Of a stretch of 64,000 nt of DNA, positions 8,828-17,488 are shown piece after piece. The DNA lies in the NCBI RefSeq assembly GCF_013177735.1, contig NZ_WOEZ01000191.1:23148-87147 (forward strand), written 5' to 3'. Position numbers and translations under genes: made by a program. The first letter of the stretch is position 1; every line of letters begins with the position of its first letter. The stretch comes from Paraburkholderia elongata (GTDB lineage: Bacteria > Pseudomonadota > Gammaproteobacteria > Burkholderiales > Burkholderiaceae). The notes beneath the pieces were generated by a model, which was not told the origin of the DNA, searched no databases, and saw nothing but the letters and a program-made list of their open reading frames with translations.

Positions 8828-10048
8828 TTAAGCCGCTGCTTTCAGTCCCGACGCGTGCGTCGGCTGGCTCAGCCACTCCATAGCGGCAGGCAGGCCACTC
8901 TCCTTGAGCGGCACGCCCGCGAGCCGCAGACCCATTTCGCAACCGGCCAGCGTCGCCAGCAGCATCAGGTCGTTGCAGTCCCCCAGGTGGCCAATGCGGA
9001 ACATGCGGCCTTTCATCTTGCCGAGGCCCGTGCCGAGCGACATGTCGAAGCGTTCGTAGATGACCTTGCGCACCGCGTCCGCATCGATGCCCTCCGGCAT
9101 CATCACGCCGGTCAGCACCGGGCTATACACAGCGGGATCCGCACACTGGATTTCCAGACCCCACGCGCGAACCGCACGGCGGGTGGCTTCGGCGAGACGC
9201 TCGTGACGGGCGAACACGTTGTCGAGCCCTTCGCCGAGAATCATCTCCAGCGCCTCATGAAGCCCGTACAGCAGGTTCGTGTTCGGCGTGTACGGCCAGT
9301 AGCCGGTCTTGTTCATCTCGACGATGTCGGTCCAGTCCCAGAAGCTGCGCGGCAATTTGGCCTGCTTGCTGGCGGCCACTGCCTTCGGCGAAATCGCGTT
9401 GAAGCTGATGCCCGGCGGCAGCATCAAACCCTTTTGCGAGCCCGACACGGTGACGTCGACACCCCATTCGTCATGGCGATAGTCGGCGCAAGCGAGGCCC
9501 GAGATCGTGTCGACCAGCAGCAGCGCCGGGTGGCCGGCGGCGTCGATCGCGCGGCGCACGGCGGCGATATCCGAGGTGACGCCCGTGGAGGTTTCGTTAT
9601 GGACGACGCACACCGCCTTGATCGCGTGCTGCGTGTCGGCGCGCAGGCGCTCTTCGATCATGTGCGGCTGAACACCGCGCCGCCAGCCTTCGATGCCGGG
9701 CAAGCCGAGGAACTCCGGCTTCAACCCGAGGCTTTCCGCCATCTTTTTCCACAGCGTCGCGAAGTGACCGGTTTCGAACATCAACACGTTGTCGCCGGGG
9801 CTCAACGTGTTCGACAGTGCCGCTTCCCAGGCACCGGTGCCGGAGGCCGGATAGATCACCACCGGGTGCTGCGTCTTAAAGATTTTCTTGATGCCTTCGA
9901 GCACCTTCAGACCGAGTTCGCCGAACTCGGGACCGCGGTGATCGATGGTCGGGTAGCTCATCGCCCGGAGAATGCGATCGGGCACCGGGCTCGGACCCGG
10001 GATCTGCAGGAAGTGACGGCCAGCGGGGTGAAAGTCTAGCTTGAGCAT
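8828..10048 (-). CDS. PLP-dependent aminotransferase, alanine-glyoxylate / serine-pyruvate type
   Basis: A 406-residue class V aminotransferase. Visible signatures are IPGPSPVPDRILRAMSYP at the N-terminus, the cofactor region YPASGTGAWEAALSN, and the lysine of VSGSQKGLMLPPG that forms the Schiff base. Relatives convert glyoxylate or hydroxypyruvate with alanine, serine or glycine. ATG 10048 follows CGGAGGAGCC, an excellent RBS. It is the first gene of the leftward catabolic block and is divergent from the GntR gene, with a perfect 14-bp palindrome at 10067-10080 just upstream. A 276-bp gap separates it from the MFS gene, so internal transcription is possible. Confidence 0.88.
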   Translation of the reverse strand: MLKLDFHPAGRHFLQIPGPSPVPDRILRAMSYPTIDHRGPEFGELGLKVLEGIKKIFKTQHPVVIYPASGTGAWEAALSNTLSPGDNVLMFETGHFATLWKKMAESLGLKPEFLGLPGIEGWRRGVQPHMIEERLRADTQHAIKAVCVVHNETSTGVTSDIAAVRRAIDAAGHPALLLVDTISGLACADYRHDEWGVDVTVSGSQKGLMLPPGISFNAISPKAVAASKQAKLPRSFWDWTDIVEMNKTGYWPYTPNTNLLYGLHEALEMILGEGLDNVFARHERLAEATRRAVRAWGLEIQCADPAVYSPVLTGVMMPEGIDADAVRKVIYERFDMSLGTGLGKMKGRMFRIGHLGDCNDLMLLATLAGCEMGLRLAGVPLKESGLPAAMEWLSQPTHASGLKAAA

Positions 10049-10066
10049 TTGGCTCCTCCGATTGAA

Positions 10067-10080
10067 TTTTGCATGCAAAA
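10067..10080. promoter_or_regulatory. Palindromic operator, likely GntR binding site 1
   Basis: TTTTGCATGCAAAA is a perfect 14-bp palindrome 18 bp upstream of the aminotransferase start, placed to block its promoter. It is nearly identical to the site at 10205-10218. FCD-type GntR regulators bind short AT-flanked palindromes of this size. Confidence 0.7.
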
Positions 10081-10204
10081 AACTATATCAGACGATCCGT
10101 GACGATCCCAAGACGAAAATTGCGTGCTGGCACCCGTGTTTACCCGCGCTATTAACTAATCTTTATGCTTCCGATAAAATCTCATCTGACACGATGCTGA
10201 GGGC

Positions 10205-10218
10205 TTTTGTATGCAAAA
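10205..10218. promoter_or_regulatory. Palindromic operator overlapping the GntR start codon, site 2
   Basis: TTTTGTATGCAAAA differs from site 1 by one base and contains the ATG of the GntR gene. Binding here would give negative autoregulation by blocking transcription. The distance to site 1 is 138 bp, which would permit looping. Confidence 0.6.
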
Positions 10219-10936
10219 TTCGGATTTCGATGCGGGTGTGACCGCTTCCCCGCTGATGCCGAAGGTCGAGCGTCAGCGTTTACACGACACGGTGGTGGAG
10301 CACATTCGCCGCTTTATCGTCGAGGGGGTGCTCGAGCCGGGCAAGAAACTGAACGAGCGCGAGTTATGCGAGACGCTTGGGATTTCGCGCACGCCGTTGC
10401 GGGAGGCGCTGAAGGTGCTGGCCGCTGAAGGGCTGATCGAGATTTCGCCGAATCGGGGCGCGTCGGTGTCGAAGATGTCGGAAGCGGAGTTGCGCGAGAC
10501 CTTCGAATTGATGAGTGGTCTTGAGGCTTTTTCCGGCGAGTTGGCGGCCGAGCGGATGACGGCTGCCGAGCTTGCGGAGATCAAGGCGTTGCATTACGCG
10601 ATGCTGGCTTGCCGGACGCAGAACGATCTGGCCGGGTACTACAGCCGCAACCAGGCAATTCACGACAAGATCAATGAGGCGGCGAGGAATTCAGCACTGC
10701 GGCAGACTTATGTCGCTGTTAATCGACGCCTGCAGGCGTTGCGGTTTCGGTCGAATTTTCAGATCCCCAAGTGGGATAGCGCGATTCATGATCACGATGA
10801 GATGTTGAAGGCGCTCGAGGCGCGGGATGGGAAGAAGTTGAGCGCGATTCTTCGGCAGCATTTGCTGGATAAGAGGGATGCGGTTTTGCAGGTGCAGTCG
10901 CGGGAGGAGGTGGCGGGTTCGCCGCTGAAGGCTTGA
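10211..10936 (+). CDS. GntR-family (FCD subfamily) transcriptional regulator
   Basis: A 241-residue regulator. The N-terminal winged helix (about residues 25-90) contains GKKLNERELCETLGISRTPLREALK split over its recognition helices, followed by an all-helical FCD effector domain with metal/ligand residues such as the HDKIN helix and HDEML. It is divergent from the aminotransferase-transporter-hydratase-dehydrogenase block and sits beside two matching palindromes, so it is very likely the local repressor; ligands of this subfamily are usually carboxylates. GAGGG lies about 8 nt before the ATG. Confidence 0.92.
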   Translation: MQNSDFDAGVTASPLMPKVERQRLHDTVVEHIRRFIVEGVLEPGKKLNERELCETLGISRTPLREALKVLAAEGLIEISPNRGASVSKMSEAELRETFELMSGLEAFSGELAAERMTAAELAEIKALHYAMLACRTQNDLAGYYSRNQAIHDKINEAARNSALRQTYVAVNRRLQALRFRSNFQIPKWDSAIHDHDEMLKALEARDGKKLSAILRQHLLDKRDAVLQVQSREEVAGSPLKA

Positions 10937-11060
10937 TGGTTTTTTTGCCTTTGGCGGCGGCATTTGTAGGCGCTTCTTGGGGTGTTGGCGTTTACTTTCG
11001 TTCGCGGTGCTTGTTCGTCTGTATGCCTGCGGTGTTGGCCTTTCCTTGATCTGGTTTCTG

Positions 11061-11293
11061 GGCCTTTCCTTGATTTCTTATTGGTCTATTAGCGTCGCCC
11101 CTGTGCGGGGCAGGCACTTACTTTCTTTGCCGCCGCAAAGAAAGTAAGCAAAGAAAGCGGCTTCACACCGCTAATTCTTAAGCGGGTCCCCTGGCTTGGA
11201 GGGGGTAGTGGAGCATCTGGAATCTGTGTTCTCGCACATTCGGCGTGAGTGACAAAGCCGTCATACTTCCGGCGGCGCTGCGCGCGCCGAAGA
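11061..11293 (+). repeat. Dispersed noncoding repeat, copy 1 (left arm of inverted pair)
   Basis: This arm, 11061-11258 plus a tail to 11293, recurs in inverted orientation at 11535-11732 and directly at 57051-57286 with only scattered mismatches. It contains a 32-bp near-perfect palindrome (CTTACTTTCTTTGC, CGCC, then its complement) at about 11108-11139 and a GCCCCTGTGCGGGGC hairpin. No reading frame is conserved between copies. The rest of 10937-11977 has no gene that I can support. Confidence 0.85.
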
Positions 11294-11534
11294 GTACCTC
11301 TTAAAGCCGTTCGCTGTGTTTTAGCGCTCGCGTCTTGCTTAGAACCCCGGCTCGTCATCGCCACCGCCCCGGGGCAACACACCGACACTTCATTCGAAGT
11401 GGGGGGGCGCCCACGAGAGCAGCGGCGCATCGCCGAGGCGAAGCCGATGGCCCCCACCACGCGCAAACGAAGCCACTGGTTCCCCATGCAGTCCCATCCG
11501 CGACGCACGCAGTGCGGAGTGGGAGCTGATGAGC

Positions 11535-11732
11535 GCTTTGTCACTCACGCCGAATGTGCGAGGGCACAGATTCCAGATGCTCCACTACCCCCTCCAAGCC
11601 AGGGGACCCGCTTAAGAATTAGCGGTTGGAGCCGCTTTCTTTGCTTACTTTCTTTGCGGCGGCAAAGAAAGTAAGTGCCTGCCCCGCACAGGGGCGAACG
11701 CTAATAGACCAATATCAAATCAAGGAAAGGCC
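11535..11732 (-). repeat. Dispersed noncoding repeat, copy 2 (right arm of inverted pair)
   Basis: Reverse complement of the 198-bp arm at 11061-11258. The two arms enclose about 275 bp of apparently unique sequence (11259-11534), giving a structure of about 670 bp able to fold into a long stem. Confidence 0.85.
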
Positions 11733-11804
11733 AAAAAACCCGATCAAGGAACGACCAACACCGCAGGCATGCAAACGAACAAGAAGCGCCGAGCAGGCAA
11801 AAAC

Positions 11805-11813
11805 TTATCCACA
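11805..11813 (+). promoter_or_regulatory. Consensus DnaA box
   Basis: TTATCCACA matches the DnaA consensus exactly. A near match on the opposite strand (TGTGGACAA, about 11831-11839) follows closely. It lies between the inverted repeat and the antiporter gene and is not part of an evident origin. Confidence 0.5.
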
Positions 11814-11977
11814 TAATTTGTGATCAAGGCTGTGGACAACCTGCGCACAGTCAAGCCAAGTGCTTGACGCCGCAGGCGTATCTCCCACCGGCTCAGCCGC
11901 AGGCAGAAACCCCGGCGCACCCGCAATCGTGTGATAAAAAGTAACTCCCGCTCCACGCCACTCGTCGAGGCTCCCGC

Positions 11978-13564
11978 ATGTCCTCCGTCATGGCCTTCAA
12001 ACTCGTCCTGCTGTCGCTTGCCGCGATGATCGGCCTCGAACTGCTCGCCAAGCGGCTGCGTCTGCCACCGGCCGCAGCGCTTCTGGTCGGCGGCGCCGCA
12101 ATGGCCTTCGTGCCAGGCCTGCCACCCGTCAATCTCGATCCCGAACTGGTCCTGGTCGTGTTCCTGCCGCCGCTCCTCATGGACGGCGCGTACTTCTCCG
12201 TCTGGGACGAATTCAAGCGCAACATTGGCGGCATCCTGCTGCTCGCCATCGGCGCCGTCGCGTTTACGACCCTCGCAGTCGGCCTGGTCGTGCATTGGGT
12301 GGTGCCGGCCTTACCGTGGAGCGCGTGCTTCGCGCTGGGTGCGATCGTGTCGCCGCCGGACGCCGTCGCCGCGAAGGCCGTACTGGAACGCGTCGCGCTG
12401 CCGCGCCGGTTGATGGTGCTCCTCGAAGGCGAAAGCCTGCTCAACGACGCCGCCGGCATCGTGCTGGTCCGCTTCGCGGTCGCGGCCTCGCTGACCGGCA
12501 CGTTCAGCGCTCAACACGCAGTCGGGCAGTTTGCCGTGCTCGGCCTGGGTGGCGTGGCGGTGGGCATCGCGATCGGCTTCGTGATCGTCAAGCTGCTGCG
12601 CTACCTCGACGACGCCTACCTCATCATCACCGCATCCGCACTCTCCCCGTGGATCAGCTACATCGCCGGCGACATGCTGGACGTCTCGGGCGTCATCGCG
12701 ACTGTCAGTTGCGGAATGGTGCTTGGCTGGCATCAGCACGAAGTCTTTTCAGCTTCGGTGCGTACCCGCGGCACAGCCTTCTGGCAGGTCCTGATCTTCC
12801 TGATGGAAGCCATGGTGTTCATTCTGATCGGGCTATCGCTGCGCGGCGTGATCGTGCGGCTGGGTGGTGTCGGCGACACGTTGACGACGTTTGCACCCTC
12901 CGTCGGTGCGGTGATCGCAGCGGTCGTGCTGTCGCGCTTCGTATGGGTGTTCGCCGTCGAATGGTTGAAGGGACTGGCGTGCAAGCTGATGCCGCGCGCA
13001 AACATTGCGCTCGACTGGCGCTCGGCGACGGTGACGAGTTGGGCCGGCATGCGCGGCGTGGTGACGCTGGCGATCGCGCTCTCGTTGCCCGAAGCGATGC
13101 CTGGGCGCGATCTGATTCTGGTCGCGTCATTCGCGGTGATTCTCGTGACCGTGCTCGGGCAAGGGACCACGATCGGACCGCTGATTCGCTGGGTCAATCC
13201 CGACCACGCGTCCGAGAGAAATGCCCAGCATCTGACCGAGCCGCAGGCGTGGGCACGGCTCGAGGCGGCGCAGCTTGCGGCAATCCAACCGCTGGTGCAT
13301 GACGCACATGGACAGGTGATTCATCCACGATTGCTAGAGCAGTACAGCTATCGCGCGCGCATTACCGAGGCCTATCAAAGCGAGGCCGCGTATCCTTCGG
13401 ATGCCCGTGCGGCGCATTACGACGTAGTCCTCGCCGCCGTTTCCGCAGGACGCGCCGAACTATTGCGTATGCACCGAACGGGTTTGATTCATGACGAACT
13501 GCTGACCATTCTCGAACACGATCTGGATTTGCAGGAAATCGCTGCGATGCATGGCAGAGGATGA
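11978..13564 (+). CDS. Na+/H+ antiporter, CPA1 family
   Basis: A 528-residue membrane protein with about twelve helices in the first 410 residues and a soluble C-terminal tail. The CPA1 signature is visible as FLPPLLMDGAYF and the transport-site ND motif as GESLLNDAAGIVLVRF near residue 155, with SWAGMRGVVTLAIAL near 350. It exchanges Na+ (or K+) for H+ at the inner membrane for pH and salt homeostasis. Length fits the YjcE/Nha-type bacterial branch. The start at 11978 fits the hydrophobic N-terminus. It appears to be a single-gene unit. Confidence 0.92.
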   Translation: MSSVMAFKLVLLSLAAMIGLELLAKRLRLPPAAALLVGGAAMAFVPGLPPVNLDPELVLVVFLPPLLMDGAYFSVWDEFKRNIGGILLLAIGAVAFTTLAVGLVVHWVVPALPWSACFALGAIVSPPDAVAAKAVLERVALPRRLMVLLEGESLLNDAAGIVLVRFAVAASLTGTFSAQHAVGQFAVLGLGGVAVGIAIGFVIVKLLRYLDDAYLIITASALSPWISYIAGDMLDVSGVIATVSCGMVLGWHQHEVFSASVRTRGTAFWQVLIFLMEAMVFILIGLSLRGVIVRLGGVGDTLTTFAPSVGAVIAAVVLSRFVWVFAVEWLKGLACKLMPRANIALDWRSATVTSWAGMRGVVTLAIALSLPEAMPGRDLILVASFAVILVTVLGQGTTIGPLIRWVNPDHASERNAQHLTEPQAWARLEAAQLAAIQPLVHDAHGQVIHPRLLEQYSYRARITEAYQSEAAYPSDARAAHYDVVLAAVSAGRAELLRMHRTGLIHDELLTILEHDLDLQEIAAMHGRG

Positions 13565-13617
13565 CCGGGCCGCGTCTGACGGTAGTCGAGACGCGAACCG
13601 GTCGAACCGTGCTGAGT

Positions 13618-13911
13618 TCAATGGCCTTTGAAAATATCCAGCAGTTGATTCTGCATTTGCATCATTTCATGCGCATGCTTCATCTCCATCTGCGCGACCG
13701 AGTCCTGATACTCCATTTCCATCTGCATCATTTTCTGCTCAATGCCGATGGCCTGAGTACGCTGCTCAGGAGTCAGCTTCTCCATCATCATGCCGAAGTT
13801 CGGCGGCATCAGATAGGTGCCGGCACGCCCTATTCCCTGAGCCTGTACAGAACCCGCGATAAGCGCGAGTGGCAACAAGCTACACATCATTACAGCTCGA
13901 ATCGATTTCAT
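13618..13911 (-). CDS. Small Met-rich secreted protein, function unknown
   Basis: A 97-residue protein with a signal peptide (hydrophobic residues 8-20, cleavage near AQG). The mature part is highly helical and rich in Met, His, Gln and Glu, with MMQMEMEYQ and AHEMMQMQ stretches, suggesting a periplasmic helical chaperone or metal-binding protein somewhat like Spy/CpxP; the signature LTxxQ of that family appears only loosely as LTPEQRTQ. CTGGAGATGAC precedes the ATG at 13911. A hairpin (GTAGCCGG...CCGGCTAC, 13933-13957) lies just upstream. The copper or envelope-stress role is inference. Confidence 0.7.
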   Translation of the reverse strand: MKSIRAVMMCSLLPLALIAGSVQAQGIGRAGTYLMPPNFGMMMEKLTPEQRTQAIGIEQKMMQMEMEYQDSVAQMEMKHAHEMMQMQNQLLDIFKGH

Positions 13912-14173
13912 GTCATCTCCAGTCTCAAGTGAGTAGCCGGGTTTGAAAACCGGCTACATAGGCGACATTCAAACGCTCAGACAGACAGGCCGCGGTCGAT
14001 CCGCTGCCTACGCCGGGTCTGGGAATGCAACACCCGGGGCTGGCCACCGTGCACGATCGTCCGGGTGTTTCATGGGTTTAGTCGCGAACGCTTACTGGAA
14101 ATGACATGCTGAATGAAAATTGCGCCGGTGATCTTTTTTCTATGTCGCTGTCACTTTCGCGACGATGTGCCGA

Positions 14174-14812
14174 CTAATCCCTCCACGCCGACCCCAGAAT
14201 CATCGTGCAGAAATTCTCACGATGATAATGCGGGTCTTTCAGCGCCAGCACGTCCGCCTTTACGTTGCCGAAAGTCGTTTCCGGCTTGTGGATCGTGCCG
14301 TGCGCGAATGCGTCGATGATGCCTTCCTTGAAATGCGCGCCGCGCGGGTGCGCGTGAATCACCTCATGACGTTGCTGCTCGCTGAACTCATCGTAAGCAA
14401 GGCCCAGCACATCCATCTCCACGCCCGCCGTCACCAGCGCGACCACCGGCTTCATGTATTGCGGAATCCCAGGCGTGGTGTGCAGCGCAATCGAGTTCCA
14501 CACCTGCTCGATATCGTCTTCGCCGATGCCGTGGCGCTGCAGAAAATCACGCGCCGCGTTCGCGCCGTCCACCTCGAATCGATCATGCTCGCTGCTATAC
14601 GGCGCGACGAGCCCCATGTCATGAAACATCGCACCGATGTACAGCAGCTCGGGGTCGTACTTGAGTTGCTTGCGCGCGCCGGCCAGCGAGCCGAACAGGA
14701 ACACGCGCCGTGAATGGTGGTAGAGCAACTCGGTTTCGGTATCGCGCACGAGCTGCGTGGCTTCGCGCGCCATCATGCTGTCGGGGATCTGGATGCCTGC
14801 GATCGTGGTCAT
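14174..14812 (-). CDS. HD-domain hydrolase-like protein
   Basis: A 212-residue protein with an HD metal-binding fold: H32/H33 in LLYHHSRRVF, the HD pair in GAMFHDMGLV near residue 65, and further histidines in ALHTTPGI. This matches a family of HD phosphohydrolases often annotated as putative cyanamide hydratase-like proteins. GGAG precedes the ATG at 14812. It is divergent from the GlxA-type regulator at 15053, which may control it. The physiological substrate cannot be derived. Confidence 0.82.
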   Translation of the reverse strand: MTTIAGIQIPDSMMAREATQLVRDTETELLYHHSRRVFLFGSLAGARKQLKYDPELLYIGAMFHDMGLVAPYSSEHDRFEVDGANAARDFLQRHGIGEDDIEQVWNSIALHTTPGIPQYMKPVVALVTAGVEMDVLGLAYDEFSEQQRHEVIHAHPRGAHFKEGIIDAFAHGTIHKPETTFGNVKADVLALKDPHYHRENFCTMILGSAWRD

Positions 14813-15052
14813 GTGAAGTGCTCCATGAAAGACTTGAATGAACCGGACGCGCGGCCTTTGTGAGTTGATGGCGCGTTTGGTATGCTGGTCCGCGATGCTT
14901 TTTCTGACCGTTCAAGCAGCGCGTCCGATGAAGTTCAGTATTGGTCAGCGCGCTGTCGCGGGCAATCGCCACGAACCGTTGAACACTGCCAAACGCACCG
15001 CGTTGACTGCCGCAGGTTGCGGATTCCGTCCATCGTCAAAGGAAATCATTCG

Positions 15053-16015
15053 ATGCCTACCGTTGCGATCGCGATCTTCCCTGGCGTGCAGGCGCTCGAC
15101 GTCGCCGGTCCAGTCGATGTGTTCTCCGAAGCCAATCGCTTCATCGCGCCGCAGGATCGCTATGAGGTCACGCTGGTGAGCGCGGAGCCGGGTCCGCTGC
15201 GTGCCTCCAACGGCATGACGCTCATCGCCGATGCCACTTTCGACCAATCGCGCCGACCGTTTGACCTTGCGCTGGTTGCAGGCGGCCCCGCGCTGCCCGA
15301 CGCTACCGCGCCCGACACACGTTTGCTGGAATGGTTATCGCGCATCGCCACGCAGTCCACACGTTATGGCTCGATCTGCACCGGCGCGTTCGCGCTCGGC
15401 CATGCCGGACTGCTCGACGCGCGCAATGTCACAACGCACTGGCAGCACGCGGCGCAACTCGCCGAGCAGTTTCCGCACGCACACGTCGATTTCGACCGGA
15501 TCTATCTGCGCGACGGCAACCTGGTCACGTCGGCGGGTGTAACGGCGGGTATCGATCTATCGCTTGCGTTGGTCGCCGAGGATCACGGACCGCACACAGC
15601 GCTCGCCGTCGCCAAACGGCTGGTGGTGTTTGCACAGCGACAAGGCGGGCAGTCGCAGTTCAGTCCTTATCTCATCGCTCCAGCCGATGACACCTCACCG
15701 GTCGCTAAAGTTCAGGCGCACGTGATGGAGCGGATTCGCGAGAGCTTCACGGTCAAACAACTGGCGGGCGTCGCGGGAATGAGCGCACGCAATTTTGCGC
15801 GCGTGTTCGTGCAGGAGACCAAGGTGACGCCACACGAGTTCGTCGAGCGTGCACGCGTGGATGCGGCGCGCAAGTTGCTCGAAAGCAGCGATGCAGCGCT
15901 CAAGGCGATTGCCTACGACTGCGGCTTCGGCACCGCGGACCGGATGCGTATTGTCTTCACGAAGCGGATCGGCGTCACGCCGATGCAATATCGCGAGCGC
16001 TTTCGCTCAACGTGA
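15053..16015 (+). CDS. GlxA-family regulator (DJ-1/PfpI-like domain plus AraC HTH)
   Basis: A 320-residue protein. Residues 1-180 are a class I amidotransferase/DJ-1-like domain (VAIAIFPGVQALDVAGPVDV; nucleophile-elbow region YGSICTGAFALG with Cys), and the C-terminal 100 residues form an AraC HTH (FTVKQLAGVAGMSARNFARV; AIAYDCGFGTADRM; GVTPMQYRERF). AAAGGAAATC supports ATG 15053 over the longer open frame that starts upstream. Members regulate catabolic or detoxification genes; the divergent HD gene is the obvious candidate target. Confidence 0.9.
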   Translation: MPTVAIAIFPGVQALDVAGPVDVFSEANRFIAPQDRYEVTLVSAEPGPLRASNGMTLIADATFDQSRRPFDLALVAGGPALPDATAPDTRLLEWLSRIATQSTRYGSICTGAFALGHAGLLDARNVTTHWQHAAQLAEQFPHAHVDFDRIYLRDGNLVTSAGVTAGIDLSLALVAEDHGPHTALAVAKRLVVFAQRQGGQSQFSPYLIAPADDTSPVAKVQAHVMERIRESFTVKQLAGVAGMSARNFARVFVQETKVTPHEFVERARVDAARKLLESSDAALKAIAYDCGFGTADRMRIVFTKRIGVTPMQYRERFRST

Positions 16016-16069
16016 AGGTGAGCGTGAGAAAATGGCGGTCTTCTCAAGCCAACGATCACAAGGAACGAC

Positions 16070-16828
16070 ATGTCCACCTCTTCTCCGATTCGAGCGATCG
16101 TTACCGGCCACGCTCGCGGCCTTGGCGCATCCCTTGCTGAACAACTGCTGGCGCGCGGCGTCGCGGTACTGGGTTTGTCCCGCTCGCGTCACGCCACGCT
16201 CAAAGCGCGTTTCCCAACGCTGCTCGAAGAAATCGAACTCGAGCTTGCCGATCCTACGCGCGTGGCGCAGTGGGTCGCAAGCGATGCACTGCGCAGCTTC
16301 GTCAGCGGCGCGCAGAGCGTACTGCTGATCAACAACGCGGGCATGGTTCAGCCGATCGGTCCGATCGAAGACCAGGACGCCACGGACATTGCCACAGCCG
16401 TGAGCCTGAACGTGGCCACGCCGCTGATGCTGGCGAGCGCGCTCGCCGCAGCCAGCGTCGACGCGACCGACCGGCGCATCGTGCATATCTCTAGCGGCGC
16501 GGCGCGCAATGCATATCCCGGTTGGAGCATCTACTGCGCGACCAAGGCCGCGCTCGATCATCACGCACGAGCCGTTGCACTCGACGCGAATCGTGGGCTG
16601 CGTATTTGCAGCCTGGCGCCGGGCGTGATCGATACGAATATGCAGGCGGAGATTCGCGGCAGCGGCACCGAGCAGTTCCCGATGCGCGAAAAATTCGAAG
16701 ACCTCAAGCGCAACGGCCAACTTTCTACACCTGAACAATGCGCCACCCAGTTGCTCGACTACGCCTTCAGCGATGCGTTCGGGCAATCGCCGGTAGCCGA
16801 TATTCGCGAAGTCGCGAAGCAAGGCTGA
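16070..16828 (+). CDS. SDR-family NAD(P)-dependent oxidoreductase
   Basis: A 252-residue classical short-chain dehydrogenase. The cofactor motif is TGHARGLG (residues 11-18), the structural NNAG motif occurs as LLINNAGMV, and the catalytic YxxxK is YCATK near residue 155 with an upstream serine in ISSGAARN. The substrate is unknown; relatives include benzil and sepiapterin reductase-like enzymes. It is followed immediately by the first iteron-like cluster. Confidence 0.88.
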   Translation: MSTSSPIRAIVTGHARGLGASLAEQLLARGVAVLGLSRSRHATLKARFPTLLEEIELELADPTRVAQWVASDALRSFVSGAQSVLLINNAGMVQPIGPIEDQDATDIATAVSLNVATPLMLASALAAASVDATDRRIVHISSGAARNAYPGWSIYCATKAALDHHARAVALDANRGLRICSLAPGVIDTNMQAEIRGSGTEQFPMREKFEDLKRNGQLSTPEQCATQLLDYAFSDAFGQSPVADIREVAKQG

Positions 16829-16843
16829 CACGAGAGCGCCACG

Positions 16844-17465
16844 CTCCCGTAAAACCTCACCTTTCGGCCGATACACCGATACTCACACGCCGGGCGCAAC
16901 CATCGCGCCGCGCTCGCAAAGTCACGGTACGATGCGCGCGCCTGCTCCCGAAAAGTCTCACCTTTGGCACGGAGCGGTTGAGGTTCGGCGCGAAGTGTCC
17001 ATGGGGCGGCTCCCGAAAAAGCTCACCTTCCGGGCTTGGGGGCAGGCCGCAAAGGCATGCTGGGCGTGGCATCAATGGCTCTGAACAGGCTACTCCCGCA
17101 AACCCTCACCTTTGGAGAGGGTTGAGTAATCTGCATACCCAGGTAAGAGGTGGTGTGTGTCAGGCGCTTGCGCTTACCAGCGAATGCTTGCGGGAGTCGT
17201 CTTCGGAATTGCTGGAGGGTGAGGCGGAATGATGCGTGCGGGCTCACGTGTCGATGCTTGCCTGTCGACTCCCGAATGTTCTCACCTTTGAGTTTTTTTG
17301 AAGGCATTCGGAAGGCCGGTCGCCGTCAAGGCAGCCGGCTCGTTCAGCGTGAGCGCGAGCAGTTGGCACATGTCCGCAGACTAGCGTGTTTCAACCGCCG
17401 CCGTTATAGCGAATCATGCTTCGCAAATCACCGGCGCGAGGACTCCCGAAAACCCTCACCTTTGG
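16844..17465 (-). repeat. Iteron-like cluster 1, six copies
   Basis: Six copies of the motif CTCCCG-N6-CTCACCTT (rep-strand form AAGGTGAG-N6-CGGGAG) start near 16844, 16945, 17010, 17093, 17269 and 17443, with irregular spacing of 65-176 bp. They match the repeats of the origin at 34.0-35.5 kb but lie on the opposite strand, 18 kb from rep. The stretch 16829-17488 has no supportable gene. Confidence 0.85.
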
Positions 17466-17488
17466 CCGGTTCGCCGCCCGTGCAGCGT

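Noticed and set aside
8735..10039. 434-codon plus-strand frame
   Set aside because: Exact antisense of the aminotransferase, which has clear PLP motifs and RBS.
11249..11674. Open frame inside the inverted-repeat element
   Set aside because: It crosses both repeat arms, is not conserved in the third copy and has no coding features.
16014..16036. GAAGGTGAGCGTGAGAAAA near the end of the GlxA-type gene as an iteron
   Set aside because: The CGGGAG half is absent and the sequence overlaps the stop codon of a real gene.
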